From Myxococcales bacterium (lineage in GTDB: Bacteria > Myxococcota > Polyangia > Nannocystales > Nannocystaceae), in the NCBI GenBank assembly GCA_016793465.1, contig JAEUJW010000001.1:1-64000 (forward strand): a DNA stretch of 64,000 nucleotides, in the 5' to 3' direction. Made by a program: the position numbers and the translations under genes. Below are positions 49,209 through 58,708 of the stretch, piece after piece. The notes under the pieces are model-generated. The model was not told the DNA's origin and did no database searches. It was given only the letters and a program-made list of their open reading frames with translations. Position 1 is the stretch's first letter. Each line of letters begins with the position of its first letter.

Positions 49209-50279
49209 TCACGCGCCCGGCTTGCCGGCCTCGGGCGACCCGCCCTGGCGCTTGACCGCCTTGTCGACGGCCGCCTTGATACGCGCGTCCTCGACCTCCT
49301 TGGACCGCGCCAGGTTCTGCTCGAGCACGGTGGTGGTCGTCTCGTCGAACGTGTCGAGGTCTTTAATTAGAGTGTCGAGGTTGGTGCGGAAGAAGATCTG
49401 CGTGTCGCTGACGAACTGGGTGGTCACGTTCATCGACTCGGTCATCACGTCGAGGCTGCGCTTCATCTCCAGCATGACCGCCGACGCGTCCGCCGCCCGC
49501 CCGATCGCCTGGATCTGCGCCGACGCCATGTCGAGTTTGATTGAAGCCGCGGTGGTGTACTGCTGGATGTCGTTGCCGAGGTTGCGGATCGTCTCGGCCA
49601 GCTTGCGCGTGTTGTCCTTCAGCCGCGCGTAGCGCTCCTCGGCCGAGCCGTACAGCTGCACGTTGGTCGAGTGCTCGGCCAGCTTGGCGTGGACCTTGTC
49701 CTGGCTGGCCTGGATGTCGCGCTGCTCGACGCTGCCGGCCTCCGCCGCCTGCTCCTCGGCCTTCAGCTGCTCCTGCACGTTCTTCAGCTCGAGCACGTAG
49801 TTGAGGGCCTCGCGCTCGTTCTTCGCCATCTCCACGATCTTCGTGTTGATGCGGTCGATCTCCTTGTACAGGTCCTGCTCGCTCTGCTTCAGGGTGTCGA
49901 CGTACTCGGCCGCCTCCTTCACCCGCCGGGCGCTGACGTGGTACTGGGCCTTCAGCAGCTCCTCGATCGAGCGCTGGCTCAGGGCCAGGCCCTTCAGGCC
50001 CGGGATGTAGCTCAGCATCTCCTTGAACCCGGCCCAGAACCCCGCCTTGGTGGCCGTCCCGTTGAGGTAGTCGCTGAACTTGCGCAGCTTCTTCAGCTCG
50101 TCGGCCATCGCCCCCTGGATCTCGACGTTCCGGTCGCGCAGCACCTTGAGCTCGTCCACCTTGTTGTCCTGTACGATCCGCTCCTTCTGGATCTCGGTCT
50201 CCAGCGACTTGACGGAGATCCCCTCCCCGGAGTAGGCGACCTGGCGGTTGAGGACATCGAGGTTGGCCTTGGCGCTCAT
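49209..50279 (-). CDS. Coiled-coil protein of unknown function
   Basis: A 356-residue, mostly helical protein with long charged heptad stretches, for example KERIVQDNKVDELKVLRD and EQLKAEEQAAEAG, and one hydrophobic Gly-containing section GFWAGFKEMLSYIPGLKGLA near residue 80 that may be amphipathic. No signal peptide. The pattern suggests an oligomeric scaffold or membrane-associated filament, but no family is recognised. An AT-rich island at 49362 encodes LIKD. First gene of the pair; faces sucA across 227 bp. Confidence 0.75.
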   Translation of the reverse strand: MSAKANLDVLNRQVAYSGEGISVKSLETEIQKERIVQDNKVDELKVLRDRNVEIQGAMADELKKLRKFSDYLNGTATKAGFWAGFKEMLSYIPGLKGLALSQRSIEELLKAQYHVSARRVKEAAEYVDTLKQSEQDLYKEIDRINTKIVEMAKNEREALNYVLELKNVQEQLKAEEQAAEAGSVEQRDIQASQDKVHAKLAEHSTNVQLYGSAEERYARLKDNTRKLAETIRNLGNDIQQYTTAASIKLDMASAQIQAIGRAADASAVMLEMKRSLDVMTESMNVTTQFVSDTQIFFRTNLDTLIKDLDTFDETTTTVLEQNLARSKEVEDARIKAAVDKAVKRQGGSPEAGKPGA

Positions 50280-50465
50280 CGTGGGGCGAAGGTTGACACA
50301 CTCTGCCCCCGAATTGGCCCCCCTTTTTGCGCCGAAGGCCCCGCCCGCGGCCGCCGCGAAAGCCGCCCGCCTCCCCCGCTCCGCCGGGCTCCTGCCCCGT
50401 GTATCCGCGCACGAGCGCCTCGGGCGCGAAGCCCGCGACCGCGCCTCCGACGCTCCCTGCGAACG

Positions 50466-50493
50466 TTGTCACACCCGCGCAAACGAGTAGACT
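50466..50493 (+). promoter_or_regulatory. Probable promoter of sucA
   Basis: TTGTCA (50466-50471), 16-nt spacer, TAGACT (50488-50493), ending 13 nt before the ATG. One of the few TANNNT boxes with a plausible -35. The 5' leader would be about 6 nt. Confidence 0.5.
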
Positions 50494-50506
50494 GGCGGCC
50501 CCGACC

Positions 50507-53272
50507 ATGGATATCGAGTCCACGCTCAGCGGCCACAACCTCGCGTTCCTCGAGGCCCTCTACGAGGCTTATCAGCGCGACCCGAACTCCGTCGACCCCG
50601 AGTGGGTCCCCGTCCTCCGCGACCTCGAGCGCAAGAACCAGGGCGAGCCCTCCGCCGCCGAGGCGCCGCCCACCGGCGCCGGCGCCGAGCAGTACGACCT
50701 GCAGACCCGCGTCGACAAGCTGATCGAGAGCTACCGCCTGCACGGCCACATGGCGGCCACGCTCGACCCGCTGGCCCGCCCGCGCAACGTCGCCACCCCC
50801 GGCCTCGACCCCGCCTACTTCGGCCTGCGCGAGGAGCACATGGACCGCCGCTTCGACCCCGGCGTGCTCGTGCCCGGCGGCCAGCCCACGACCCTGCGCC
50901 AGATCTGGGCGCGCCTGCAGAACACCTACTGCCGCAACATCGGCGTCGAGTACTGGCACATCCAGGACCTCGAGCAGCGCACCTGGCTGCAGGCGCGCAT
51001 GGAGGCCTGCGAGAACAAGGTGCTGCCGTCCGCCGCCGAGCAGAAGCGCCTGCTCAACCAGATGGCCGGCATCGAGAGCGTCGACAAGTTCTTGCACAGC
51101 AAATTTCTCGGGGCCAAGCGCTTCTCGATCTCGGGCGCCGAGAGCATGATCGCCCTGCTCGACTGCATGATCGAGGAGGGCGCCGACCTCGGGGTCCGGG
51201 AGATCATCCTCGGCATGGCCCACCGCGGCCGCCTCAACGTGCTCATGAACATCCTCGGCAAGTCGATGGCCGACGTGTTCTCCGAGTTCGAAAAGGGCGA
51301 CCCCTGGGAGTCGATCGGCTCGGGCGACGTCAAGTACCACATGGGCTACTTCCGCCAGTACAAGACGCTGCGCGGCCACGACATGTACCTGGCGCTGACC
51401 TTCAACCCCAGCCACCTCGAGGCGATCGCGCCCGTGGTCCAGGGCCGCGTCCGCGGCAAGCAGGACGCCATCGGCGACTCCACCGGCGAGACCGTCATGG
51501 GCGTCACCATCCACGGCGACGCCGCCTTCGCCGGCCAGGGCGTCGTCCAGGAGACCCTGAACCTCGCCCGCCTGCAGGGCTACCGCGTCGGCGGCTCGAT
51601 CCGCATCGTCATCAACAACCAGGTCGGCTTCACCACCGACCCCGACGAAGCCCGCTCGACCATCTACGCGACCGACGCCGCCCACCTGCTGCAGGTCCCA
51701 GTGTTCCACGTCAACGGCGACGACGTCGAGGCCGCCGCCTACGCCGCCCGCCTGGCCATGGGCTTCCGCCAGAAGTTCAAGTCGGACGTCGTCATCGACC
51801 TCGTCTGCTACCGCAAGTTCGGCCACAACGAGGGCGACGACCCCACGTTCACCCAGCCGACCATGTACGAGCTGATCAAGAACCACCCGTCGGTCCGCAC
51901 GATCTACCAGCGCGAGCTGCTGGCCCGCGGCACCGTCACCCAGGGCGAGGCCGACGGCCTCGACGAGGCCTGGACCCGCGAGTACGACTCGGCCCTCATC
52001 GAGGCCCGCGCCCACCGCAAGCCGCGCCGCGCCCCCATGCACGGCCTGTGGCAGAACTACCGCGGCGGCCCCGACGCCGACACCCCCGAGGTCCCGACCG
52101 CGATCGACCGCGCGACCTTCGACCGCCTCGCCGCCCGCCTGACCCGCTGGCCCGACGACTTCTCGCTCCACCCCAAGCTGCAGCGCCTGGTCGGCGAGAG
52201 CAAGGAGATGCTGAGCGGGGCCCAGCCGCTCAACTGGCAGCTCGGCGAGATGATGGCCTACGCCTCGCTGCTCGCGGCGGGCTCGAACATCCGCTTCAGC
52301 GGCCAGGACAGCCAGCGCGGCACCTTCAGCCACCGCCACTCCGTCTACACCGACGTGAAGACCGGCAAGCACTGGTCGCCGCTGTACGAGCTCGGCGAGG
52401 GCCAGGGCAAGTTCGAGATCTACAACTCCCCGCTCAGCGAGTACGCCGTGCTCGGCTTCGAGTTCGGCTACTCGCTGATCTCGCCCGACTCGCTGGTGCT
52501 GTGGGAGGCCCAGTTCGGCGACTTCGCCAACGGCGCGCAGATCATCATCGACAACTTCCTGGTGTCCGGCGAGGACAAGTGGAACCGCCTCAACGGCCTC
52601 GTGCTCATGCTCCCCCACGGCTTCGAAGGCCAGGGCCCCGAGCACTCGAGCGCCCGCCTCGAGCGCTTCCTGCAGCTCGCCGCCGAGGACAACATCCAGG
52701 TCTGCAACCTCACCACCCCGGCCCAGGTCTTCCACGTGCTGCGCCGCCAGGTCCTGCGCCCGTGGCGCAAGCCCCTGGTGCTGATGACCCCCAAGAGCCT
52801 GCTGCGCTTCCGCCCGTCGTTCGCCCCGCTCACCGACTTCACCGAGTCCGGCTTCCAGCGCGCCATCGACGACGGCAAGGCCGACCCCGACAAGGTCACC
52901 CGCCTCATGCTGTCCGCCGGCAAGGTGTTCTACGACCTCAGCGAGGAGCGCGAGCACCTCGCCGCCGAGAAGGTCGCGCTCATCCGCGTCGAGCAGCTCT
53001 ACCCGTTCCCCGCGCCGCAGCTCGCCGGCATCCTCGCCCGCTACCCCAACGCCCGCGAGCTGCTGTGGGTGCAAGAGGAGCCGAAGAACATGGGCGGCTG
53101 GTCGTTCGTCCGCCCCTACCTCGAGGAGCTGATCGCCGCCCGCCCCGGCATCGCCAGCGCCCCCCGCTACGTCGGCCGGGTCGCCAGCGCCAGCCCGGCC
53201 ACCGGCTCGCCCGACAGCCACGCGCTCGAGCGCAAGCTGATCCTCGAGGAAGCCTTCGCCAACCTGCCCTGA
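50507..53272 (+). CDS. sucA: 2-oxoglutarate dehydrogenase E1 component
   Basis: A 921-residue thiamine-diphosphate enzyme of the TCA cycle that decarboxylates 2-oxoglutarate. N-terminus SGHNLAFLEALYEAYQRDP matches the E2-binding tail of E1o. GMAHRGRLNVLMNILGK, FNPSHLEAIAPVVQGRVRG, GDAAFAGQGVVQETLNLARL and FSHRHSVY mark the active site, and GFEGQGPEHSSARLERFLQL the C-terminal domain. Length is near that of E. coli SucA. sucB follows 57 bp downstream. Confidence 0.98.
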   Translation: MDIESTLSGHNLAFLEALYEAYQRDPNSVDPEWVPVLRDLERKNQGEPSAAEAPPTGAGAEQYDLQTRVDKLIESYRLHGHMAATLDPLARPRNVATPGLDPAYFGLREEHMDRRFDPGVLVPGGQPTTLRQIWARLQNTYCRNIGVEYWHIQDLEQRTWLQARMEACENKVLPSAAEQKRLLNQMAGIESVDKFLHSKFLGAKRFSISGAESMIALLDCMIEEGADLGVREIILGMAHRGRLNVLMNILGKSMADVFSEFEKGDPWESIGSGDVKYHMGYFRQYKTLRGHDMYLALTFNPSHLEAIAPVVQGRVRGKQDAIGDSTGETVMGVTIHGDAAFAGQGVVQETLNLARLQGYRVGGSIRIVINNQVGFTTDPDEARSTIYATDAAHLLQVPVFHVNGDDVEAAAYAARLAMGFRQKFKSDVVIDLVCYRKFGHNEGDDPTFTQPTMYELIKNHPSVRTIYQRELLARGTVTQGEADGLDEAWTREYDSALIEARAHRKPRRAPMHGLWQNYRGGPDADTPEVPTAIDRATFDRLAARLTRWPDDFSLHPKLQRLVGESKEMLSGAQPLNWQLGEMMAYASLLAAGSNIRFSGQDSQRGTFSHRHSVYTDVKTGKHWSPLYELGEGQGKFEIYNSPLSEYAVLGFEFGYSLISPDSLVLWEAQFGDFANGAQIIIDNFLVSGEDKWNRLNGLVLMLPHGFEGQGPEHSSARLERFLQLAAEDNIQVCNLTTPAQVFHVLRRQVLRPWRKPLVLMTPKSLLRFRPSFAPLTDFTESGFQRAIDDGKADPDKVTRLMLSAGKVFYDLSEEREHLAAEKVALIRVEQLYPFPAPQLAGILARYPNARELLWVQEEPKNMGGWSFVRPYLEELIAARPGIASAPRYVGRVASASPATGSPDSHALERKLILEEAFANLP

Positions 53273-53329
53273 ACTCCCCCGCGCCTTCGCGCTCGCATCA
53301 TCGAAGAACCCCGCACGAGGCCGTCCGCC

Positions 53330-54640
53330 ATGCCCAGCCCAATCACAGTCCCCGCACTCGGCGAGTCGATCACCGAAGCCATCGTCGCCCGCTGGATCAC
53401 GAAGGTCGGCGACCACGTCGCGGTCGACGAGCCGCTCGTCGAGCTCGAGACCGACAAGGTCACCGTCGAGGTCCCCGCCCCCGTCGCCGGCGTGATCCTC
53501 AGCCAGAACGCCGTCGACGGCGCCACCGTCCGCGTCGGCGACATCATCGGCGAGATCGGCGACGCCGCCGACAAGCCCGCGGAGGAGTCCGCGGACAAGC
53601 CCGCCGACAAGTCCGCCGACAAGCCCGCCCCCGGCAGCGCCACCGCCGAGGTCGTCAACCCCATCGGCGACGGTCCGAGCCCCGCCGAGGGCCACCTGCC
53701 GACGCCCGCCGTGCCCTCGGCCCGCGCCGAGGCCACCCGCGCCGGCGTCGACCTCGCCAGCGTGCAGGGCTCCGGCCGCGGCGGACGGATCTTGAAGGAG
53801 GACGTCCAGCGCGCCGCCGCCGATGCCAAGCCCGAGCCCGCCAAGCCCGCGGCCCCGGCCCCCGCCGCCAGGACCGCCGCGCCAACCCCCGCCGCCAAGC
53901 CGGCCCCTGCGCCCGCCAAGCCCGCCGCTCCGACCCCGCACGGCCGCGAGGAGGTCGTGGCCATGAGCCCGCTGCGCCGCCGCGTGGCCGAGCGCCTGGT
54001 CCAGGCCCAGCAGACCGCCGCGATCCTGACGACCTTCAACGAGGTCGACATGTCGGCGATCTACCGCCTGCGCGCCAGCTACAAGGACAAGTTCTCGGAC
54101 AAGCACGGCGTCAAGCTCGGCTTCATGTCGTTCTTCGTGAAGGCCGCCGTGTCCGCGCTGAAGGCCTTCCCCGCGGTCAACGCCGAGATCCGCGAGACCG
54201 ACATCGTGTACAAGCACTACTACGACATCGGCGTGGCGGTCGGCGGCGGCAAGGGCCTGGTGGTCCCGGTCGTGCGCGCGGCCGACGGCCTGTCGTTCGC
54301 CGAGGTCGAGAAGGAGATCGGCCGCCTCGGCGCGCGCGCCCGCGAGAACAAGCTGACGCTCGAGGAGCTGAGCGGCGGCACCTTCACGATCAGCAACGGC
54401 GGCGTGTACGGCTCGATGCTCTCGACCCCAATATTAAATCCGCCGCAGACCGGCATCCTCGGCCTGCACAACATCGTCGACCGCCCGGTCGCGGTGAACG
54501 GCCAGGTCGAGGTCAGGCCCGTCATGTACCTCGCCCTCAGCTACGACCACCGCCTGGTCGACGGGCGCGAGGCCGTGCAGTTCCTGGTCCACATCAAGGA
54601 GCGCATCGAGGCCCCCGAGCGCCTCATGCTCGAGGTCTGA
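53330..54640 (+). CDS. sucB: Dihydrolipoamide succinyltransferase (E2 of 2-oxoglutarate dehydrogenase)
   Basis: A 436-residue E2. The lipoyl domain (residues 1-75) has the modified Lys in [13 protein letters not shown] Lys/Ala/Pro linker, the peripheral-subunit-binding domain ([13 protein letters not shown] near 145) and a second linker follow. The catalytic domain has [16 protein letters not shown] with the active His near residue 404. No lipoamide dehydrogenase gene is nearby. The AT-rich island at 54433 encodes ILN. Confidence 0.97.
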   Translation: MPSPITVPALGESITEAIVARWITKVGDHVAVDEPLVELETDKVTVEVPAPVAGVILSQNAVDGATVRVGDIIGEIGDAADKPAEESADKPADKSADKPAPGSATAEVVNPIGDGPSPAEGHLPTPAVPSARAEATRAGVDLASVQGSGRGGRILKEDVQRAAADAKPEPAKPAAPAPAARTAAPTPAAKPAPAPAKPAAPTPHGREEVVAMSPLRRRVAERLVQAQQTAAILTTFNEVDMSAIYRLRASYKDKFSDKHGVKLGFMSFFVKAAVSALKAFPAVNAEIRETDIVYKHYYDIGVAVGGGKGLVVPVVRAADGLSFAEVEKEIGRLGARARENKLTLEELSGGTFTISNGGVYGSMLSTPILNPPQTGILGLHNIVDRPVAVNGQVEVRPVMYLALSYDHRLVDGREAVQFLVHIKERIEAPERLMLEV

Positions 54641-54674
54641 CCCGCGGCCGCGCCGCGGCGCGATCCCCCGCGAT

Positions 54675-54699
54675 CGACCCCGCGTTCGCCGCGGGGTCG
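54675..54699 (+). terminator. Hairpin after sucB
   Basis: A 10-bp perfect stem (CGACCCCGCG / CGCGGGGTCG) with a 5-nt loop, 35 bp after the sucB stop. No T-run, as is common in this GC-rich sequence. Confidence 0.5.
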
Positions 54700-54794
54700 G
54701 TCCGGAATCGCGTTCATCCCGCGATCCCGGGCTCGACGCCGGCGCCACGCGCCGCCGAGGAAAACCCCCGGATCCACTTGTAATCGCCCCGTGA

Positions 54795-54800
54795 TACGCT
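54795..54800 (+). promoter_or_regulatory. TANNNT box of the unknown gene after sucB
   Basis: TACGCT ends 9 nt before the ATG at 54810; no Shine-Dalgarno sequence. Confidence 0.5.
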
Positions 54801-54809
54801 CCCGCGGTC

Positions 54810-56372
54810 ATGCGGCGGCAGGCCCCCATCAAGCGCCCCAGCACCGGTCAGCGGACGATCGCCGGCACCAAACCCGCCGCCGCCGCCGTCGCGCTCGACG
54901 ACCGGCCGCTGGCGATCCACCTCAGCCGCGACGGGAAGCACCTGATCGTGCCGGTCCCTTACGAGGTCTGGATCCTCCACTTCGCCAGCCTCGACGTCGA
55001 ACGAACGATCCCCCTGCCCTCCGCCGAGCCCAGCGTGTTCGAGGCCAGCAAGGACGGCGCCCTGTGGATCGGCGGCCACCACCTCCACTACGGCAGCGTG
55101 TTCGCCACCACCGTCACCAAGGTCGGCACCAAGCTCGCCGACTTCGTCGACCGCGTATGCGTCGTCCGCCCCGGCCTGCTGTGCGGCGTCGGCCACCAGG
55201 GCGAGGTCCTGTGGGACATCGAGAAGGAGACCCCGGTCCACCGCCGCAAGGTCTCCGAGCACCCCGTGCTCGGCCTCGTCGCCGTCGACGGCCGCGCCGT
55301 GTGGGCCGACGGCTCGCAGCACGCCTGGGTCATCGACCCCGCCGCGCCCTCCGGCTACATGCAGATGAAGCTGCGCACGACCTCGCAGGCCGAGGTCGAG
55401 GCCGAAGGCATCATCGCCCTCGGGCTCACCTCCACCGGCCGCTGCATCCTCGCCGCCCGCGACGGCGGCGTCGGCTGGACCGGCCGCGGCCTGCGCTTCG
55501 AGGCCGAACGCTTCCCCAAGCTGTCCCTGCGCGCCGCCACCCCGCTCGCGGTCGCCGGCGACGAACGCTGGGTCTACGTGCTGCGCCCCCGCGGCCTGCT
55601 GCAGCGCTTCCTCATCGAGCAGCCCAAGCCGCCACCTGGCGAAGAGGACAGCTTCGAACCCCTGCCCGCCGCCGAGGAGACCCGCCTCGAGTGGCCCGCC
55701 GAGGCCATGCTGCTGCACACGTCGGGCCTGGTGTTCGGCGGCCCGCAAGCGGACGGCACGCTCGGCCGCCTGTGGCGCGTGGCCCCCTCCGCCCTCACCT
55801 GGCAAACAATTAAACTCGGCGCGCGCACCCTGGTCGAGCCGAAGCCCGCCGAGGCCGTCGACAACCGCCCGAACTTCACGCCCACGCGCAGCAAGCTGAC
55901 CGGCCCGCCGCTCGCGGAGCTGAAGGTCGACGCCGTGCTCGGCGCCGACACCACCAGCGTGCTCGTCACCCACGCCCACGGCGCCCTGCTCGAGCGCCCG
56001 GTCGTGCGCCGCCCCGCCGGCGAGGTCCTGCCCGGCGACGCCCTGCTGCTGCCGGCGATGGTCCGCGCACGCGAGGGCACCGCCCGCCCCGCGCTGGTGC
56101 TGTGGCCCGGCACGCCCGACGCCCACCGCGAGCCGCCCGAGCCGCAGTGGCTGGTGTGGGGCGACAACCCGCGCGGCTGGATGCCGCTCGAGACGCCGCA
56201 CATCCGCGCCCAGGGCTGGTCGCGCGCCGACCTGTTCCCCATGCAGCTGGCCGTGGCGACCTCTCCGTCGGTCGCCGGCAATCGTCAGCCCATCCCCGAG
56301 AAGTGGGTCGACCCCGAGCTGTTTCAGGCGCTCGCGCGCGAGTGCAAGAAGCTGCTGAAGGTCATCTGGTGA
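54810..56372 (+). CDS. Protein of unknown function, beta-propeller-like
   Basis: A 520-residue protein without signal peptide. Many short beta-strand blocks with a Gly-x-W or Asp-Gly turn (GALWIGGHHL, GRAVWADGSQHAWVID, ERWVYVLRPRG) suggest a beta-propeller of about seven blades in the first 350 residues. The C-terminal part (LVWGDNPRGWMPLETPH) is unlike a propeller. No family recognised. It follows sucB but has its own TACGCT box after a hairpin. Confidence 0.7.
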   Translation: MRRQAPIKRPSTGQRTIAGTKPAAAAVALDDRPLAIHLSRDGKHLIVPVPYEVWILHFASLDVERTIPLPSAEPSVFEASKDGALWIGGHHLHYGSVFATTVTKVGTKLADFVDRVCVVRPGLLCGVGHQGEVLWDIEKETPVHRRKVSEHPVLGLVAVDGRAVWADGSQHAWVIDPAAPSGYMQMKLRTTSQAEVEAEGIIALGLTSTGRCILAARDGGVGWTGRGLRFEAERFPKLSLRAATPLAVAGDERWVYVLRPRGLLQRFLIEQPKPPPGEEDSFEPLPAAEETRLEWPAEAMLLHTSGLVFGGPQADGTLGRLWRVAPSALTWQTIKLGARTLVEPKPAEAVDNRPNFTPTRSKLTGPPLAELKVDAVLGADTTSVLVTHAHGALLERPVVRRPAGEVLPGDALLLPAMVRAREGTARPALVLWPGTPDAHREPPEPQWLVWGDNPRGWMPLETPHIRAQGWSRADLFPMQLAVATSPSVAGNRQPIPEKWVDPELFQALARECKKLLKVIW

Positions 56373-56398
56373 GCGGCGCCCTCGCGTAGGAGCGCCGC
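56373..56398. terminator. Hairpin between convergent genes
   Basis: GCGGCGC (56373-56379) pairs with GCGCCGC (56392-56398), in the 37 bp between two opposite stop codons. It could end both transcripts. No T-run. Confidence 0.45.
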
Positions 56399-56409
56399 CC
56401 TCGCTCGCA

Positions 56410-57663
56410 TCAGCCGGCGATCACAGCCTTGACCTCGTCGGTCGACAGCGTGTGGTTCTGCTTCTTGGCGAAATTAAACACCTTGTCGACGAGCTCGTCC
56501 GACGGCTCGTAGCCGTGCGCGCGCAGCCAGTAGATGACGTTCGAGCGCCCGGAGTAGTGCCCGATCTCGATCTCCTGCTGGCGCCCGAACACGCGGGCCG
56601 GGACCGACGAGTACACGCGATCCGCGAGCTCGTTGTCCCCCGTCTTCTCGGCTTTAATAATTGCCGCCGCGTGCACGCCGGTGGCGGTGCGGAACGCGTC
56701 GCGGCCCGACAGCGGGTAGCTCGGGTGGATCGGCACGCCGGTGTACTCGCTGACCGCCTCGACGTACTCGACGAGGCACGACAGGTCGTGCCGACTGGCG
56801 TCGAGCTGCCCGAGCAGATACAGGTTCAACAACAAGAGATCCATCGAGCAGTTGCCGACGCGCTCGCCGATCCCCAGGCCGCAGCCGTGCACGCGGTCGA
56901 AGCCCCACTCGAACGCGAACAGCCCGAGCGCGAGCGCCAGCCCGCGGTCGTTGTGCCCGTGCCAGTCGAGCTCGATCTTGTCCTCCATGTCCATCGAGCG
57001 CAGCAGCCCCTTCGTGAAGTTGAGGAGGTTGCGCAGCCCGTCGGGCGTGGCGTGGCCGCAGGTGTCGCACAGCACCAGGCGCGTCGCGCCCGCGTCGATC
57101 GCCGTGCGAAACAGCGTGTCGAGCGTCTGCGGGTGCGAGCGCGTGGTGTCCTCGGTGACGAACCCGACCGGCAGCCCGTTGTCGACGCCGAGCTTGACCG
57201 CGTCGAGCGTGTGCCTCTGCAGGCGGCTGTTGTCCCAACCCTCGGCGAACCCGCGGATCGGCGAGGAGCCGATGAACGTCATCACCTCGATCGGCACCCC
57301 GACCTTCTGCGAGATCTCGATGATCGGCGTGATGTCCGACGCCACCGTGCGCGCCGCGCAGTTCGGGGTGATGCGCAGCTTCTCCTCGACGATGAAGCGC
57401 AGCAGGCGCTCGACGTCGTCCTGCGCCCGCTTGCCCGCGCCCGGCAGCCCGAGGTTGAGGCTCTGGATGCCCATGCGGTCCATGAGCCGCACCAGGCGCA
57501 TCTTCTGCTCGATCGACGGGTCGCGCACCGACGGCGACTGGATGCCGTCGCGGATGCTCTCGTCGACGAACCGCGGCGGCTTGCGCAGCAGCGCCCCGGT
57601 CCGCTCCTTCTCGTTCCAGTCGTAGATGAGCGCGGCGGTGTTCGCTGGTTGGTTCGTCGACAT
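56410..57663 (-). CDS. 2-isopropylmalate synthase / homocitrate synthase family enzyme
   Basis: A 417-residue DRE-TIM metallolyase-like enzyme that condenses acetyl-CoA with a 2-oxo acid. DESIRDGIQSPSV near residue 33 is the DxxxRDGxQ motif, ELDWHGHNDRGLALAL near 230 supplies the metal-binding HxH, and GCGLGIGERVGNCSMD near 262 follows. It has no C-terminal LeuA regulatory domain, so it is closer to homocitrate/citramalate or short isopropylmalate synthases; the product cannot be fixed from sequence. It is 11 bp behind the TPR gene. AT-rich islands at 56473 (VFNF) and 56653 (AIIK). Confidence 0.85.
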   Translation of the reverse strand: MSTNQPANTAALIYDWNEKERTGALLRKPPRFVDESIRDGIQSPSVRDPSIEQKMRLVRLMDRMGIQSLNLGLPGAGKRAQDDVERLLRFIVEEKLRITPNCAARTVASDITPIIEISQKVGVPIEVMTFIGSSPIRGFAEGWDNSRLQRHTLDAVKLGVDNGLPVGFVTEDTTRSHPQTLDTLFRTAIDAGATRLVLCDTCGHATPDGLRNLLNFTKGLLRSMDMEDKIELDWHGHNDRGLALALGLFAFEWGFDRVHGCGLGIGERVGNCSMDLLLLNLYLLGQLDASRHDLSCLVEYVEAVSEYTGVPIHPSYPLSGRDAFRTATGVHAAAIIKAEKTGDNELADRVYSSVPARVFGRQQEIEIGHYSGRSNVIYWLRAHGYEPSDELVDKVFNFAKKQNHTLSTDEVKAVIAG

Positions 57664-57674
57664 GGGCCTTTGGT

Positions 57675-58700
57675 TTACTCCTCCCCGGTGGCCATCTCCA
57701 GGCCCTCGAGGCCGAAGAACCGGCGCAGCTCGTCGATGAGGCTCACGAGCAGCAGCTCGGGGATGTCGTCGTCGTCGGCGATCTCGTCGAGCAGGAGGTC
57801 GCGCATGAGCACGATGCCCGTGAGGTGCGCCTCGTCGTCGTCGGTCTGCATGCGCCCGAGGAAGATCACTGCGCTGCGCGGATCTGCACCCTCGCGCACC
57901 TGCGCCGTCGTCGCCCGGCCCTGCACCGTGATCGGCGCGTTGGCCACCAGCTTCAGCACCGGCTCGGGCAGCTCCTCGAGCACGCCCTCGAACTGGCCGC
58001 GCAGGTCCTCCTCGATCTCGGCGGTCAGCGGCTCGTGCTCGTGGTCGTGGCCCTCGTGCTCCTCGCCGTCGAGCCGCAGCACCTCGAGCATCTCCGCGGT
58101 CGCGCCGGTCACGTCGCCCGCGTCGCTCAGCGCCTGGGCCAGCCAGTAGTGCACGTCCGGGTCCTCCGGGTCGACCTCGACCGCCTTGCGCAGCGACGCG
58201 ATCGCCTCGTCCGAGCGGCCCGCGTTGAGCAGCACGAACCCGTGCGTGCTGAGGAACACCGGGTCCTCCTTGCGGGCGGCGCTGATGGCGTCGAGCAGCT
58301 CGAGCGCCTCCTCGGCGTCGTCGTCGGCCAGCCGGATCTGCGCGAGCAGCAGGCGCGCCTGGTCGAGCGCGTCCTGGTCGACGCCCTCGAGCGTCAGCAC
58401 CGTCCGCGCCGCCGCCTCGGCCTCGTCGAGGTCCTGGTCGGACACCAGCAGGCACTCCGCGCAGTCGAGGTAGATGTTCGGGTCGCTGCCCCCGGCGTCC
58501 GCCGCCTGCATCAGGTAACCCGCCGCCTGCTCCGGCCGACCCTCGGCCCACGCCAGCATCCCCGTCAGGTGCAGCACCCGGAGATGGTTCTCGCCGCCGA
58601 GCTTGGTCGCCTCTTCGAGGTGCTCCTGGGCCTGCTGGAGTTCGTCGTCCTCGACGGCTTTGAGCCCGCGGTCGACAATCGCATCGATGCTTTGCCTCAT
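57675..58700 (-). CDS. TPR protein with degenerate zincin (metallopeptidase) domain
   Basis: A 341-residue protein. Residues 1-215 are TPR units (SDEAIASLRKAVEVDPEDPD near 185). A short His/Glu-rich spacer follows. Residues 235-341 align by eye with the single-domain metallopeptidase family Zincin_1 (FEGVLEELPEPVLKLVANAP at its start, FFGL at its end). The catalytic motif expected as HExxHFFGL reads Asp323-Glu-Leu-Arg-Arg327-FFGL: both zinc-binding His are replaced, so proteolysis is improbable. It may be a binding protein. The TAGAGT box lies 8 nt before the ATG. Confidence 0.78.
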   Translation of the reverse strand: MRQSIDAIVDRGLKAVEDDELQQAQEHLEEATKLGGENHLRVLHLTGMLAWAEGRPEQAAGYLMQAADAGGSDPNIYLDCAECLLVSDQDLDEAEAAARTVLTLEGVDQDALDQARLLLAQIRLADDDAEEALELLDAISAARKEDPVFLSTHGFVLLNAGRSDEAIASLRKAVEVDPEDPDVHYWLAQALSDAGDVTGATAEMLEVLRLDGEEHEGHDHEHEPLTAEIEEDLRGQFEGVLEELPEPVLKLVANAPITVQGRATTAQVREGADPRSAVIFLGRMQTDDDEAHLTGIVLMRDLLLDEIADDDDIPELLLVSLIDELRRFFGLEGLEMATGEE

Positions 58701-58708
58701 GGCGGCGG

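Noticed and set aside
50276..54217. Open frame of over 1300 codons antisense to sucA-sucB
   Set aside because: Low-complexity Gly/Ala/Val/Asp translation, no start signals, fully overlaps strongly supported genes.
50602..54783. Open frame of almost 1400 codons in another frame over sucA-sucB
   Set aside because: Arg/Pro/Gly-rich translation without domains. It is a shadow of the high-GC third-position bias of sucA and sucB.
56410..57663. leuA assignment
   Set aside because: The catalytic motifs fit the whole DRE-TIM family, the C-terminal leucine-binding domain is absent, and no leuB, leuC or leuD is nearby, so a specific symbol is not justified.
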